Origin: Rotaria sp. Silwood1
Lineage: Eukaryota; Rotifera; Eurotatoria; Philodinida; Philodinidae
Length of the DNA stretch: 64,000 nt
Assembly: GCA_905250075.1 (NCBI GenBank)
Contig: CAJNOP010000921.1
Span: forward strand, 1-64,000
Direction: 5' to 3'
Of the stretch, positions 1 through 11,661 are shown piece after piece (within the stretch, counting starts at the first letter, position 1; every line of letters begins with the position of its first letter). The notes beneath the pieces are model-generated. The model was not told where the DNA came from, ran no database searches, and saw only the letters and a program-made list of their open reading frames with translations. Made by a program: the position numbers and the translations under genes.

Positions 1-496
1 ATTTATTTAAAGCTTACCTGAGAGTTTTCTTCATAAAGTTAGCCGGCTAAAGGTAACAGTTTTTGTTCATTTTATAATAAATTATGGAATGTTAGATTTT
101 TCAATGACTTTGAAATGCATGACGAGAAAGAGCACACTTCAAAGTACGCAAAAACATTTTCATTGTTGTTTCGTTTTCTTTCGAGTTGTTTGAAATACTA
201 CAAAGATAGTAAATGAAAATAGCTTAGAAAGTTGGCCCTTTTCTATGCGTTGGATATTCTTCGTTCAATTTCTCTGCTTCACTTTTTACAGAAATACTCT
301 TTATCAAGTCTTACAGAGAATTTTACGACGCATCTTTTGGGAAAACAATCAGATCTAAGAGTTGAAAATAAAAAAAGTTATAATCAAAATACGAATAGGG
401 TCAGAACTTAGTGAACACCCTTTATAGACCTGTTCAAAAATAAAACTTTTAAATCAAGAATTTCAATTCCATTACTTTGCTATGGCATAATGTGAA
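1..496. other. AT-rich intergenic, no gene seen
   Basis: No reading frame with coding character and no RNA gene recognised. The stretch ends at the first TGTGGG island. Confidence 0.6.
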
Positions 497-688
497 GGGG
501 GTGGGTGTGGGTGTGCGTGTGGATGAGGGTGGGTGTGGGTGTGCGTGTGGGTGTGGGTGAGTGTGGGTGGTGTAGCTCTTTTCTTGATCGACACACACCC
601 ATACTCCACATCCACAACCTCACCCACACCCACATCCACACCCTCACCCACATCCACATCCACACACCCACACCCACACCCACACCCT
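497..688. repeat. TGTGGG hairpin island 1
   Basis: The left half is made of GGGTGTGGGTG variants and the right half of CCCACACCCACA variants, so the whole can fold back on itself. A short unrelated loop (about 571-590) contains a TTTTCTTGATCGA stretch. The hexamer TGTGGG is the known bdelloid telomere repeat. The Gly/Val/Trp- or Thr/His/Pro-rich open frames here are by-products of the repeat and are not genes. Confidence 0.9.
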
Positions 689-848
689 TTACTGGCTCAT
701 ATATCTTCTAATAAAAGAATCCAACAACTGCTGAAAAATTCATAAAAAATCCTATTCGGGTCGCCAAATTCAGTTTATGCATTGTATGCTGCTTAAAGTA
801 TCGACTGAAAAAGCACAAACACTGTTTGGTATATATGTCGATTGAGTA

Positions 849-920
849 AGGGTGTGGGTGGGTGTTGGGTGTGGATGTATTCATCCCTTGTTAACTCTCA
901 CCCACACCCACCCACACCCT
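849..920. repeat. TGTGGG hairpin island 2
   Basis: A compact inverted pair that begins AGGGTGTGGGTGGG and ends CCCACCCACACCCT, with a loop of about 25 bases. The ends are exact reverse complements over at least 10 bases. Confidence 0.9.
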
Positions 921-1416
921 GAAGTATTTATGCTGCCTTTTTGTTCGAAAACCATAAAAGGCTTTGGATGAACTTCTTAAATAATCAATAGAAACTGTAC
1001 GATCCATGAATGAAGAATCTCGAGAAGAGTTGTTCTATATTTCAATGGTAGTGATGAACATAAATAAATAAGATTGACATTATATAAATTCAATAACATA
1101 TCTTTCGCACATTTCGAAGAAACGAAGATGGACACTGTTTTTTCAAAATTTATAGTTGGTTGTATTTCGGACTCTGATGAATATTGTGTATATACTGAAA
1201 AGTTCGCCATGATACTTTGTTAGAAAAGTTTCCCATCGATTTTGCACATTCATGTGGATTTTTGAGTAAAGAGTACGTAACTTTGTTCAGACTTTATTTT
1301 CTACATAATAGTATGTAAATTGTTTGTCGAATCATATGATTATCCTTTCAGAAATGATTACGTTTTATCTGTCATCTCTACTCTTTTAAATGATAATGAT
1401 TGGTATCTGATGAAAC

Positions 1417-1473
1417 AGGGTGTGGATGGGTGTGGGTGTGAGTGTAAAAAGAAAAGAAACACATCCACACCCT
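1417..1473. repeat. TGTGGG hairpin island 3
   Basis: Begins AGGGTGTGGATGGG and ends ATCCACACCCT. The loop is AAAAAGAAAAGAAAC, which is the reverse complement of the TTTCTTTTCTT-type loop in other islands, so the loop is present in inverted orientation. The tetramer AAAC lies on both sides and may be a target duplication. Confidence 0.85.
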
Positions 1474-3343
1474 AAACAAGAGAACAATATAAAATAAAAG
1501 ACGGTAAGAAGGCCTCCAAATAAATGTAGCATAGTAGAAATAAATAAAATTAAGAAATTTATTCAATTCCATTCGTTATCTCTGAAAATTTAAAAGAAAA
1601 CGAGTTCGTGACATAGTCAGAGACGTAGTTTCGTTTCTTTTCATTCAATGTGTTTCCAGGTGAGCGACGTACAACAGGAAACAGCTGGGATGCAACGGAA
1701 AATTCGAGGAAGTTAGAAACAGTACTCTTGCCGAGAATTTTCCTGTGAAATCCGACAACTTCCCGTGCTTTTCGACACGAACCGTCCGAAAAGTTCCCGA
1801 TGAGAATACTGCTTCCATGTTCAAACTTTTCCCCGCATCTTTTCTGCAGGATAGAGAGGTCGGAATGATGGATTTGGGTGACCAGATCTGGAAATACATA
1901 ACGAATATAAGTTCATTCATAAATTGACTCGACGACATCGGGCAAAATCACTATTATAGACAGTTATTAGCTTTGTATGATGTCTGAATATCACTGAATG
2001 CTTTATTATGTGTGTTAACAAGAATCGGATCATGATCATACACAGCAAAGTGTCTGTGAAGTATCATACACAAGACCAATTTCTACTTAATTCGTTCGTT
2101 TTTGTGGTAACAGTAGTGATGGTCGATTAATAAAAAGAAATAAATCTAGTTGCAAAAAGTTCTCTAGGATTTTCATTGAGAGTTTCCATCGATTGTCTTT
2201 CTAAAATGTTGTAACTCAAAGAAATCAGAATAATTCTCTCGATACAGACAAAACTAAACCAATCAAGCCTAGTCTCATACTGTATTTTAAAACTAAGAAA
2301 TTTGAAACTATTAAGCTTTGAAATAATTGTTTGTCTCATATTAATAATTTTGTTAAAATCATTTTTTATTTTACACTTTTCCATTTTCAGAATATATCAA
2401 ATAACGATAACAATTTCTTTTTTTATCTCTCAATATCACTGAAGATAATGTATGAATGAGTTTATTTATAAACGTGCGTAGATGAAACAATATGATGAAG
2501 AAGAGAGAATATGATAAAGAAAAAATATGATGTCTACAGAAAACGAAAGATTTTTGTTGTTTTTGAAATCAACTCTTAATCTTAATTCACTTTTATTACA
2601 CACTTTCTAATCATATTTTATTAAAACAGATCAAGATTAAAAATTTTTAACAAAGAGTAATCCATGATTAGTACATAATTTGACCGAATACCATGAAACT
2701 GTTTGCTTTTTAAATCATAAAAAAATCTTAATAATATTCAAATATTTTAGAACAAATAAAGTTGAAGATAACATAGACAATAAATCATGCTATAACTGCA
2801 GACAAAGTTGCTGTACTTTAAGAGTTATTTATGTTCTATCAAAATTTATTTTGAAAAAACTAAATTAGATAGTCCAAGAAATTCGACGATACTTTAGAAA
2901 TATTTTATGTAATATTTATCTACCTGTTTTAACATAGCTATCGTGCATTTTGCATCATTGGAAACATCAACACATAGAATCAATGTCATTTGTTTTTTCG
3001 AGAAAAACAGAAAATAATGATTAAATTTCATGAAATCAATTCGATTCTACAAGACATCTATCGAGAATTGTTTTACATATTAGAGCTAACATAAGTTAAT
3101 TATGAACTATGGACTCGAGTTTGGTTCACTTCTGACGACCTTCACATTGTCATGAAATCCTGGATAGAAGTTAGTCAAACATGAAATAGAAGCTGGCTGG
3201 TTCAAACTAGCTAAGATGAGCTACACATACTTTTGTGTGTAGTGTATGAATGCAGCCCATCTTGACTACTGCGTCATATACTTATTCATTTCTGTTGGAG
3301 GTAGCCAAGACCAATAGTATAGATGTTTTCTTTTTTCTTTTCG
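1474..3343. other. Intergenic, no gene recognised
   Basis: Only short overlapping frames occur, none with recognisable protein features. A somewhat GC-richer patch near 1660-1930 has open frames on both strands but no family resemblance. Confidence 0.5.
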
Positions 3344-3527
3344 TTATGATATTATCTCACAAGCAAACCTCTTCAGTTACTAAAAAGCTTTTAAGCTCAA
3401 ACTTTGTCCCCCCTCCAATTAGATAAGGGATAACTAGGCGATGCCTTATCTACTTGTGAGTGAAATTTGAGCTCAAAAGCTTCTTCGTATCTGAAGAAAT
3501 TTGCTCTTGAGATAAAATGCGATAATC
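3344..3527. repeat. Foldback element A
   Basis: Left arm (about 3344-3408) and right arm (about 3440-3527) are imperfect reverse complements. Both hold a TATCTCA...CAAA..CTTCAG..AC block and an AAGCTTTTNAGCTCAAA block. An inner pair AGATAAGG/CCTTATCT continues the fold. It resembles a MITE; no target duplication was resolved. Confidence 0.7.
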
Positions 3528-3589
3528 ATGCATTTCATATATATATATAAACTATCTTTCTTTCTTTCTTTCAGTTGACACATGGTAGT

Positions 3590-3960
3590 GCTCGCTTAGA
3601 TAGCATATTGGAGTTACCTTGTTTTTTTCATATACCCTCGATCATATAAGAGAGAAGTGTAGTTTTTCTATCCATTATAGTACATGCATAATGGTGAGTA
3701 TTTGCTGTTGTTGTTCTGACTCCGTCTTTTGTAAATTAAGAGATTTGTTTCAGGATATTTTCTTAGAATCTTTTACCATCGATGTATTTCTGATCAAACA
3801 ATATTGAAAAATACCTCAATAAATCTCTTAATTTACGAGAAATATAGTCCGAACAACAACAAATTATTAACATTATGAACGTATTATAACTAATATAAAA
3901 ACCACATTTTTCTCATATGAAAAAGAAAAGGTAACTGATGTATTTTACCTAACTGAGAGT
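3590..3960. repeat. Foldback element B
   Basis: Arms about 3590-3760 and 3806-3960 are imperfect reverse complements along their whole length. The best stretch is GTAAATTAAGAGATTT (left) against AAATCTCTTAATTTAC (right), followed outward by a GTTGTTGTTC block, an ATAATG block and a GTTACCTT block. It is a second foldback only about 60 bases from element A and has no coding capacity. Confidence 0.75.
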
Positions 3961-4820
3961 TCTCATATTTTTCTCTCTTCTTAGTAAGTGCATATAGTCA
4001 ATAAAGAAAATCATTATCCAGTATTCAATCGTTCAGCAAAGTTTTCATCCTCTAGATCTAACAAGAAATGATTAAGAAAATGAAGAATAGTAAATAGAGA
4101 TTCATACGATTAGGTCATGGATTCCTTCTTCTGAAAATCTAATGCGAATTAGAGATCTGCAGTGTGTTGTATAGGTAAGCTTAACAGTTACCGCCATCAG
4201 GCACATCAATTTCGATGCTAATCCCTTGTGGTTGGTTCGGCGCGCGTGTTGATCATACCTATTTGATTGACAGTATAGAAGAGTCGTGGCCCGACGCAGG
4301 ACGTTAATGTGAATGGTTCTTCTATAATAAAATATCCTATAAAGTAGGCTTCACTTTTTTTTTCACTCCAATATTTGACCCTAAGAAATTCAATGTAATA
4401 ATTCAATAAATGAAGGTCCTCGTTCCGATTAGTCAGGAATGACTATAATGCACATAAATCCATATCAGCAGTAGTAATATGCATTTTATATTAATATATA
4501 AATGACTTCCTCTAGTATGAGTCCATAGAAAAATTAAGGGTTGAAGAATTTACGAAGGCTCTATAGTTTCGAGCAACATAGCCGCAGCTTTCGACAGAAA
4601 TTATTTTGATGTTTTTATTCTCATTATAGTGATAAAAATATTTAACAAAAAATGAAATAGACAATTGTTGAAATGTAGAACCAATGAGAGATTCGACATA
4701 GAGAGAATCATTCTTTGCATCTTGCTTTGGAATTTTGTGAGAATCCAATGAAAGATTATGATAATAGCTTTCAAAAGCGTAAAACATTTCTTCAACAAAA
4801 TAAATATTTCTATTGAAGAT
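3961..4820. other. Intergenic upstream of the serpin gene
   Basis: No gene recognised. Minus-strand frames at 4512-4912 overlap the serpin start and show no coding features of their own. The serpin promoter should lie here, but no clear TATA or initiator element was pinned down. Confidence 0.5.
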
Positions 4821-6811
4821 ATGGCATTTATAAAAATAGTCCAATTAATTCTTGTTCTTGTGGCTTTATCATCATCATCAAGAGCTACAAGTTTCGAACG
4901 ATTTGGGCTCAAACTTTACTCAACTCTTGGTCAAAATAACAAAAATGAAAATGTATTTGTTTCACCAGTGAGTATATCTCTTGCAATGTCAATGTGTGCA
5001 GTTGGTGCTCGACAAGAAACATTAAATCAAATGTTAAAAACATTTCAAGTATCATCAAGAGAACAATTAATAAAAACAGCTGAACAAATTATGAATGTTT
5101 TTTCTATTGTTAATCAAGATAAAGAAGTTCAAGTTAAATTAGCTAATCGTCTTTATACACAAAAAGCATATGAACTTCAACAAGAATATTTGAAAATTGT
5201 TCAAAATTCATTTAAAGCTGATATTAAACTTGAAGATTTTGAACATGAAAGTGAGCAAGCTGTTCAAAGAATCAATACATGGGTTGAACAACAAACAAAT
5301 AATTTAATTCACGATTTACTTCAAAAAAGCGATATTACACCTGATACAAGATTAATAATTATTAATAGTATTTATTTTAAGGTAAATTTGAATTTTAATC
5401 AAAGAAAAATAATTTGTTTTGATTAATTGAATTGTAGGGGGCATGGATGAAACAATTTCGAAACAATTTAACTGATGAAAATGCTGATTTTCATGAATCG
5501 AATGGTAAAACGTCAAAAGTAAAATTAATGTATCAAAAAGAAAAATTTGCTTATGCTAAAAATGATGATTTACATATACAAATTGTTGATTTACCGTATA
5601 GAAGTGAAAATAAAGATGTTGAATTTGTTTTTACTGTAATTTTACCTGATCAAGGAGTTGAATTAGATGTTATTGAACAAAAATTAACATCACAACCTAA
5701 TTTAATGCAAAAATTATTAAATCGTCAAAATATGAAAACAGAATTACTTCATTTATATTTACCAAAATTTAAAATGGAATCTACATTTCAATTAAATGAT
5801 ATTCTTAAACAACTTGGAATGAAAGATGCATTTATTGATTATAAAGCAAATTTTTCAGGTATTGTTAGTGAAGAACATAATAGAGATCAATTATATATTA
5901 GCAAGGTAAAGAATTTATTATAATAAGAAAATATTAATCCATGTAACATTTTAGGTTATTCATAAAACATTTCTCGATGTAAACGAACAAGGTTAGTTTG
6001 GTTTTTATTTTGAAATATAGTCTATTGATACAGACAAAGACGAAATTATTTTATCTTAATTGTAAACATGAAAAACACATAGACATTTTTCAAATTCACT
6101 GGCGTATATTTCGACAATTAATGAAGCTAGAAATTTGAAACTTTTAGCAAATATGTATTTGACAAAGTTCTATTTTCCTTAAAAATTTCAAGTTTCTATC
6201 CTTACGCTGTCGAGTTTCACACAAAAAATATTGGTCGGTAGCGTACAGACAAAAAAGTCCTTCTTTTTTTGGGTGTATGTAAAAGAAATGCAAACACGAC
6301 GAGATACTTTGAGTTAATGAATTAGGTGAGTGAGAGATGGTTTTGTATCATCAAAACTTGAATTTGACAATGACTATCTGTTTTTGTTTTCTATTTGAAA
6401 AATTAAAAAAAATCTCACGTTATTAACTGAGAAGTTTCGTAGATCTACAGGTTTATAGGGTTTTTCTATATTTTTCAATATTTGTGTATATAAAATTCAC
6501 TTAGAACTTAATCAAAAAATTTTCTCACTGATAAAATATATTAAAATAAATAGATTGAATACATTTGCACTAAATCTTTAATATCCGTTTGAAAATTTGT
6601 TTAGCAATTCATAGATTTTCTATTATTTCATTTAGGATCAGAAGCAGCAGCAGTTACAGCAGTTATCATCAATACTCGTTCATTGGTTTTTCCACCACCA
6701 CGGCCCATTGAGTTTAAAGCTGATCGTCCATTTTTATTCTTCATTCGTGAAAGTCGACAAAATATTGTCTTATTTAGTGGCAGATTTATGTCGCCACCGA
6801 AAAGTTCATAA
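4821..6811 (+). CDS. Secreted inhibitory serpin, P1 Arg
   Basis: Serine protease inhibitor of the serpin family, 413 residues, the usual length. Four exons read through in phase: 4821-5381, 5438-5905, 5955-5991 and 6636-6811. The introns are 56, 49 and 644 bp with GT-AG ends. The ATG at 4821 gives a hydrophobic signal peptide (residues 1 to about 24); an in-frame ATG at 4758 would hide it. Visible hallmarks are an NSIYFKGAW block across the first splice site, VIHKTFLDVNEQG at the breach region, and the hinge GSEAAAVTA with small residues at P12-P10, which indicates an inhibitory serpin. The reactive centre reads IINTRSLVF, so Arg370-Ser371 is the likely P1-P1' bond and a trypsin- or thrombin-like protease the likely target. 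There is no ER-retention tail, so it is probably secreted. No frameshift or stop was found. The physiological target is unknown. Confidence 0.93.
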
Positions 6812-7066
6812 ATAATTTTATTGAATTGTTTACTTTTGAAAAAATTTAAAAGTTTTCACTGTACGACTTCATAAAGAAATTTATAAAAATAAATGCCAGA
6901 ACACATTCAAATTTTAGCACTGAGCATAAAAGTATGCATCAAGATCGAAGTATCTATTTAGTGACAATGAAAACTTCAGTAATGTATCCAAACTCAAATG
7001 AATAAACACTGCTCTTATTACTAGGCATTTGTTGAAGATATTTAGTCAACAAGATTTTTTAGGTGG

Positions 7067-7234
7067 CGGAATGTTTGCCAATAAGACATGCGCCAGTGAC
7101 GAAAGTCCCGAGGGTATATTGGCGAAAGTACGGCGGACTGTCACCAATTGGCGAAATTCCAGAAGATGTATTGGCGAAAGTATAGTGGACTTTCGCTAAT
7201 TGGTGAAATTCCAGGGAATGGTTTGGCGAAAATG
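7067..7234. repeat. 52-bp tandem repeat, about three copies
   Basis: Copies starting TTGGCGAAAGTA recur at 7119 and 7171, and a third start at 7223, an exact 52-bp spacing. Each holds TTGGCGAAA, a GGACT block and AATTGGNGAAATTCCAG. A weaker copy lies before 7119. The array runs directly into a TGTGGG island. Confidence 0.8.
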
Positions 7235-7235
7235 G

Positions 7236-7294
7236 GATGGGTGTGTGGTGTGGGTGTGGGTGTTGTTCTTCTCTTCAACCCATACCCACACCCT
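7236..7294. repeat. TGTGGG hairpin island 4
   Basis: Left arm GATGGGTGTGTGGTGTGGG, loop TTGTTCTTCTCTTCA, right arm ACCCATACCCACACCCT. It abuts the 52-bp tandem array. Confidence 0.9.
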
Positions 7295-7904
7295 TCTCAA
7301 CATCATTAGTAGAAGTGATTTTGCTAATTTGATTTAGATTTGTTCTATAAGCAGAACATAATTAAAATAACAAATATATGAGACGTTGTAACTTATACGA
7401 ATCGCAGACGAGCTCGAAAAAAGTTGTATGCAAAAACTGACGGCGTTTGAGATTAATGCGAAGATAAATATTTCGAACTTAATTGCTACTCCTAGACACT
7501 TCATCCTTAAATTATATTAGCCATGATTCGAATATTTCAAACAACGGTAATCACTAAATAAGAACTGCTATGTGCCCTGGGAAAAAAGGAATATATCGAA
7601 ATAAACCAATACTTTATGCAGTGATTTTGTTTATGTTTGATCAATTTATACAGTATATAATGTATCTTTATGTCATACGTAAAAAAATCAATTTATTTTG
7701 CTGCCAAATATGAATTACTGTACAAAAGAAATTGAAATAACTTCACGATTACTTACAATTCACAATTAAATACATCGTCGGTCATGTTATGATTTAAGCC
7801 GCTAATGTGTTAGAAAATTAAAAGACTCACTTCAAAAAAAAGTTGCCGATTCTATGATAAAATCAGATTTTACCGGTAGTTTCTTCAAGCATTGGAATGC
7901 TACA

Positions 7905-9846
7905 TTACTTTTTTTGTCGAAGTAAGCGCAGGGTTATGGAGGAAACACTGAATGATGGCATAGCGCATATCACCAAACCAACTAGACTTGTTACGATAAC
8001 TACTATTATGGGCCATTTAATATGATGGTTGGTTGGTGGATTAATAGTGTTCGATTCCATTTGAATGTTTGTATCTTGTTCAATGGACGCCTGACTGTTT
8101 GATGACAGTTCTAGACGACTCTGAGGCTTGTCCAGTTTTTTCCGATATTCCATATTGTCAGAAGGATAGATTTCTGCAAGAAAAGTAATGATTTGAAGCG
8201 AAATAAGAGATATGAATATTTTCTTTTAAATGATAAACTTTTTCAGGTGAGATATAATTGTAATAACCAACAACGTGATTTTAGTGAGAATTAATAAAGA
8301 TGTTCTCATTTGATACTAAATAATTTTTGAAAACAATTGAATAGTCTATTATTTTCTGATTTATGTTTAAACATGCGAATGCAATATGTGTGTTCTTTTT
8401 TCACAGTCATTATTTTAAACGAAACTGTTATTATGTTTTTTTACATTTATAGTGACTAAAGAGCATTAATCTTTGTTTGATGGATGAAAAGTATTTATTT
8501 GTCGGTAAATAAGTAAAAGAAAATATTCTGAATAGTTGGTCTCTACCTAGTAGTATATATAAGAAACTCTTAACTAAACATGACTCACTAGAAATTGCTT
8601 CTTGTTGTTGTTTACTAAGAAGAGTAATCACTGATTTATATTCACTTTGTTCAATTACACGCCAAAATATTGGATTACTTAGTGTCTCTTCCCATGCTGT
8701 CGGATTACGAGCGAGTAATGTGTTGCCGCCGACTGCTTCAAACTTAATAGAAGAGTCTTGTTTAGATGATTCTTTTTTTGATTTATTCCCAAAACTAGAA
8801 CCAAGACGAAGTTCGGTTTGTGTGAGGTAAGCAGTCTTAAAACGATCCTCGGCAGCTATTCGGATCTCTTCTTCGTCAACATTTCCCTTGACACAATGTT
8901 CTTCGGTATAAAACAAATGACCACCAAGAGTGATACGTTGAGGATATACATGACCGTAAGATAAAAAAACATTTTTTAAATCATCCTTTGTCGGTGTTTG
9001 TTGTAGAACATTATCGATGGCATCGATGAACTCTTGTGTTGGTTCAAGATATGACAAATTTAATTCTACAATCGCACGTGAATGATTAAAAACACACGTC
9101 GAGTACATTGTTCTTTTTTCGTTTGTCTTAGATATGAACTGTTTATATGTCGAATCTATTCCAATTCCTATGCAAGGACAAGAAAGGTCAATACCACCAT
9201 CGAAGTAATCATTTGAAACAAAACAACTTTCCATTCTTCTATTTCTCATGTGTGCACGAATATAAGAATTATCACGGACTTGAAATACTGGTGTGTATTT
9301 ATCAGATTCTTTGAACTCTAATACGGGATGCATAGCACGAATAGGTTCCTTTCCATCTATTCGAATGGCGCAAAGTAGACTACAGGTATCAAACACGTCT
9401 TTCCACATTTTGTCATCAAGTTGAGTAGCCATAACGATTGTGTTCGTCGAATGAGCCGGCATCGAACCCGGTATAGTTGGTCCTTTTGAAGGTGCTGAAA
9501 TTTCTTTGATATTTGACGATGCAACATTTAGTTCAAATCGTCCTGATGCTACTTCTGATTTCTTTTTTTCTGGAATTGAAATATTTGCATCAGTTTTCAA
9601 TTTAATCACATCATTTTCACACAGCAAGTGACTGATATCGATTGTCTGTTCATCCATAGTAGACACAGGATAGCCTTTAGAATCAACAAAATGCGTACTA
9701 GACGATATGCTGTAACGTTCAGAAAGTTGTATGCGAAGTTCAGCAACAGTAGTTGAATATGGTAATGATATACGACCTATTTTAGTCTCACCGATTTCAA
9801 TGTAGACCACACGGGATTGATCGATCGATAGTACATTAGTAGCCAT
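7905..9846 (-). CDS. MACPF-like protein with N-terminal UBL-like region and C-terminal TM helix
   Basis: Two exons: 9846-8589 and 8173-7905, with an intron with a GTGAGT donor and a TTGCAG acceptor. Phases match and give 508 residues. Residues 1 to about 85 look like a ubiquitin-like or other beta-grasp fold (a short beta-rich stretch, then LRIQLSERYSI). A low-complexity linker follows. The rest resembles the MAC/perforin family: the block FLSYGHVYPQRITLGGHLF corresponds to the family's YGTHY...GG signature. Near the end, AWEETLSNPIFWRVIE resembles the segment that closes MACPF domains in fungal and invertebrate proteins. Exon 2 adds a polar linker and one membrane helix (KWPIIVVIVTSLVGLVICA, about residues 462-482) with a short basic tail. 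No signal peptide is visible, so topology is uncertain. The assignment rests on motif memory, not on a search. It could act in defence or in membrane remodelling. Confidence 0.75.
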
Positions 9847-10367
9847 TGTTTAAAACGTTCGTTGTACACTAAACAAATGCAAATAAGAGTTTTCATATAT
9901 CACTGGTGATAGTACGCAAAACATTTTTTCCTGCGTTATGAGTCATATATTACAATAAATATTATGTTGGAAAAAACCATTTCTTCATATGAAGAAAAAC
10001 AAACAAATAAAATTCACAAAAATATATATTGACTAGTACATGTTTTAGATACCACATATTATTTTTATACCACTCTGTTACAAATGCTTTGAATTTTCTT
10101 CAAATCCAGATATGGTATAGATAAAATCTTATTCGACTATCTATATCAGTCAGTAAGCTTATTGTAACGAAAGGTGGCGTGATGTATCTATCGCAGAGAA
10201 GAATGTGATAATGGATATTTTTAGTTTTATAGTAAAAACAAAGTATCAATCAAAACTGCAAAATCTCTACATAAAACCTGAAATAAAGTTATTTGTATCA
10301 TGAAATTCTTTCCAATGAGATATTTAGTGTATTTTGTATATTGATCATTGTTTGACTCATATTATTA
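9847..10367. other. Intergenic, upstream of the MACPF-like gene
   Basis: AT-rich, no frame of note. It should contain the promoter of the minus-strand MACPF-like gene. Confidence 0.5.
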
Positions 10368-10392
10368 AGGGTGTGGGTGTGGGTGTGCGTAT
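10368..10392. repeat. One-sided TGTGGG tract
   Basis: AGGGTGTGGGTGTGGGTGTG without the matching C-rich arm. This is half of the usual island. Confidence 0.8.
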
Positions 10393-10785
10393 CGATGTGA
10401 AGCTACCACGACGAGAGAAAAAAATCTATTGGTGGAACGAACGACCAATCAGAAAATCGAAAAGTCAAAAACATCAGATTGGAGACTGATAATTTAGAAA
10501 TGGGGACCCTAAGCAACCACATTTAAATGACAAACAAAAATCATATTTAACCCTCTTAATTCTGCAGTACATCCACATGAGAACTACATGAGCGCATACA
10601 GAACTGAATCGCCATTCTAATCCTGCGTAAAGCACTTCCATGTTAAATTTCTGATATTATCATCTGACAGAAAAAAAAAGATCAGATAAGTCACCCTTGA
10701 GCGAAACTCCACAAATGAATGGAATTATACCATATCTACTACTTCTTCCCAAAAGATGCCAGCTACCATGAAAGATCGACCATTA

Positions 10786-10900
10786 CAGGTGTGGGTGTGT
10801 NNNNNNNNNNNNNNNNNNNNNNNNNNNNNNNNNNNNNNNNNNNNNNNNNNNNNNNNNNNNNNNNNNNNNNNNNNNNNNNNNNNNNNNNNNNNNNNNNNNN
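10786..10900. other. Assembly gap beginning inside a TGTGGG tract
   Basis: The last known bases before the 100 N are CAGGTGTGGGTGTGT. The assembly therefore broke inside one of these islands, and the true length here is unknown. Confidence 0.9.
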
Positions 10901-11322
10901 AGGAGGAAAATCTCTTAATCTGTCATTGGAAGTTTGTTCTAAAACATTTTAGATGATAGTAAATTAGGTGTTATTACATTGCTTGGAAGTTTTTCTTTTA
11001 AACTTTTGACATGAGTAACTCCTAGTAGGAGAGTTATATATCATTGTAACATCCTTCAAATCGGAAGCAATTGATAAATGATTACTTTAGCAGTAATCGA
11101 AATCGGGCTTGCTAGCTTTGGATTGACTTGCTAGAACAAGTCACTTCTATACAAACACACCCACTTATTTGGACGTGTATCTACTATTACTTAGTAGATT
11201 TTCAGGTATTATGTATTGATTCAGATTCTTTGGATCAAATATACTAGTACCGAGGCCACTTGATAAGAATTTGAGTTAGAAACATTCGAAATAATCTTTG
11301 CAACAGGTTATAGTGGTAACTT

Positions 11323-11341
11323 ATGCACACACCCACACCCT
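11323..11341. repeat. One-sided CCCACA tract, left copy
   Basis: CACACACCCACACCCT without a G-rich partner. It is followed at once by the first copy of a ~98-bp direct repeat. Confidence 0.75.
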
Positions 11342-11610
11342 AATTTATAAAATAATGCAGTTCTAAAACTACCTGAGGATCGGCCCTTGAGAAAGGTCGA
11401 AACTATAGTCGTAGATCTTCTTAAAACTAATACACACCTTATTATGTTTAAGAAATCTCTGCTTTGCTTTACGTTTATAAATTAAACGTGAGAAGTTCAT
11501 CTACTTCTCAATTTAAATTATAAAATAATGCAGTGCTAAAACTACCTGGCGATCGGCCCTTGAGGAAGGTCGAAACTATAGTCGTAGGTCTTCTTAAAAC
11601 TAATCCACAC
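11342..11610. repeat. Direct repeat pair of about 98 bp
   Basis: Copies at about 11343-11440 and 11513-11610 share AATAATGCAG, CTAAAACTACCTG, CGGCCCTTGAG and AAGGTCGAAACTATAGTCG with few differences. Each copy is bordered by a CCCACA tract, so an island and its flank seem to have been copied together. Confidence 0.85.
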
Positions 11611-11661
11611 CCACCCATACCCACATCTTCACCCACACCCATACCCATACCCACACCCTCA
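11607..11661. repeat. One-sided CCCACA tract, right copy
   Basis: CCACACCCACCCATACCCACA-type repeats, ending CACACCCTCAAGATA. The same CAAGAT/CAAGAC tail follows the islands at 16039-16164 and 36587-36779. Confidence 0.8.

Noticed and set aside
497-688. Open frames rich in Gly/Val/Trp or His/Pro/Thr in the TGTGGG islands, here and at 31283-31648, 35624-35917, 36587-36787 and 59507-59902
   Set aside because: They are translations of hexamer repeats in several frames and on both strands, not genes.
497-688. A CRISPR-like array
   Set aside because: The units are 6 bp with no unique spacers, and the genome is eukaryotic.
1645-1938. Overlapping open frames on both strands
   Set aside because: No conserved motif, no splice structure, and the two frames are mutual complements.
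4601-4912. Minus-strand frames of 103 and 110 residues
   Set aside because: They overlap the serpin start and signal peptide and show no family likeness.
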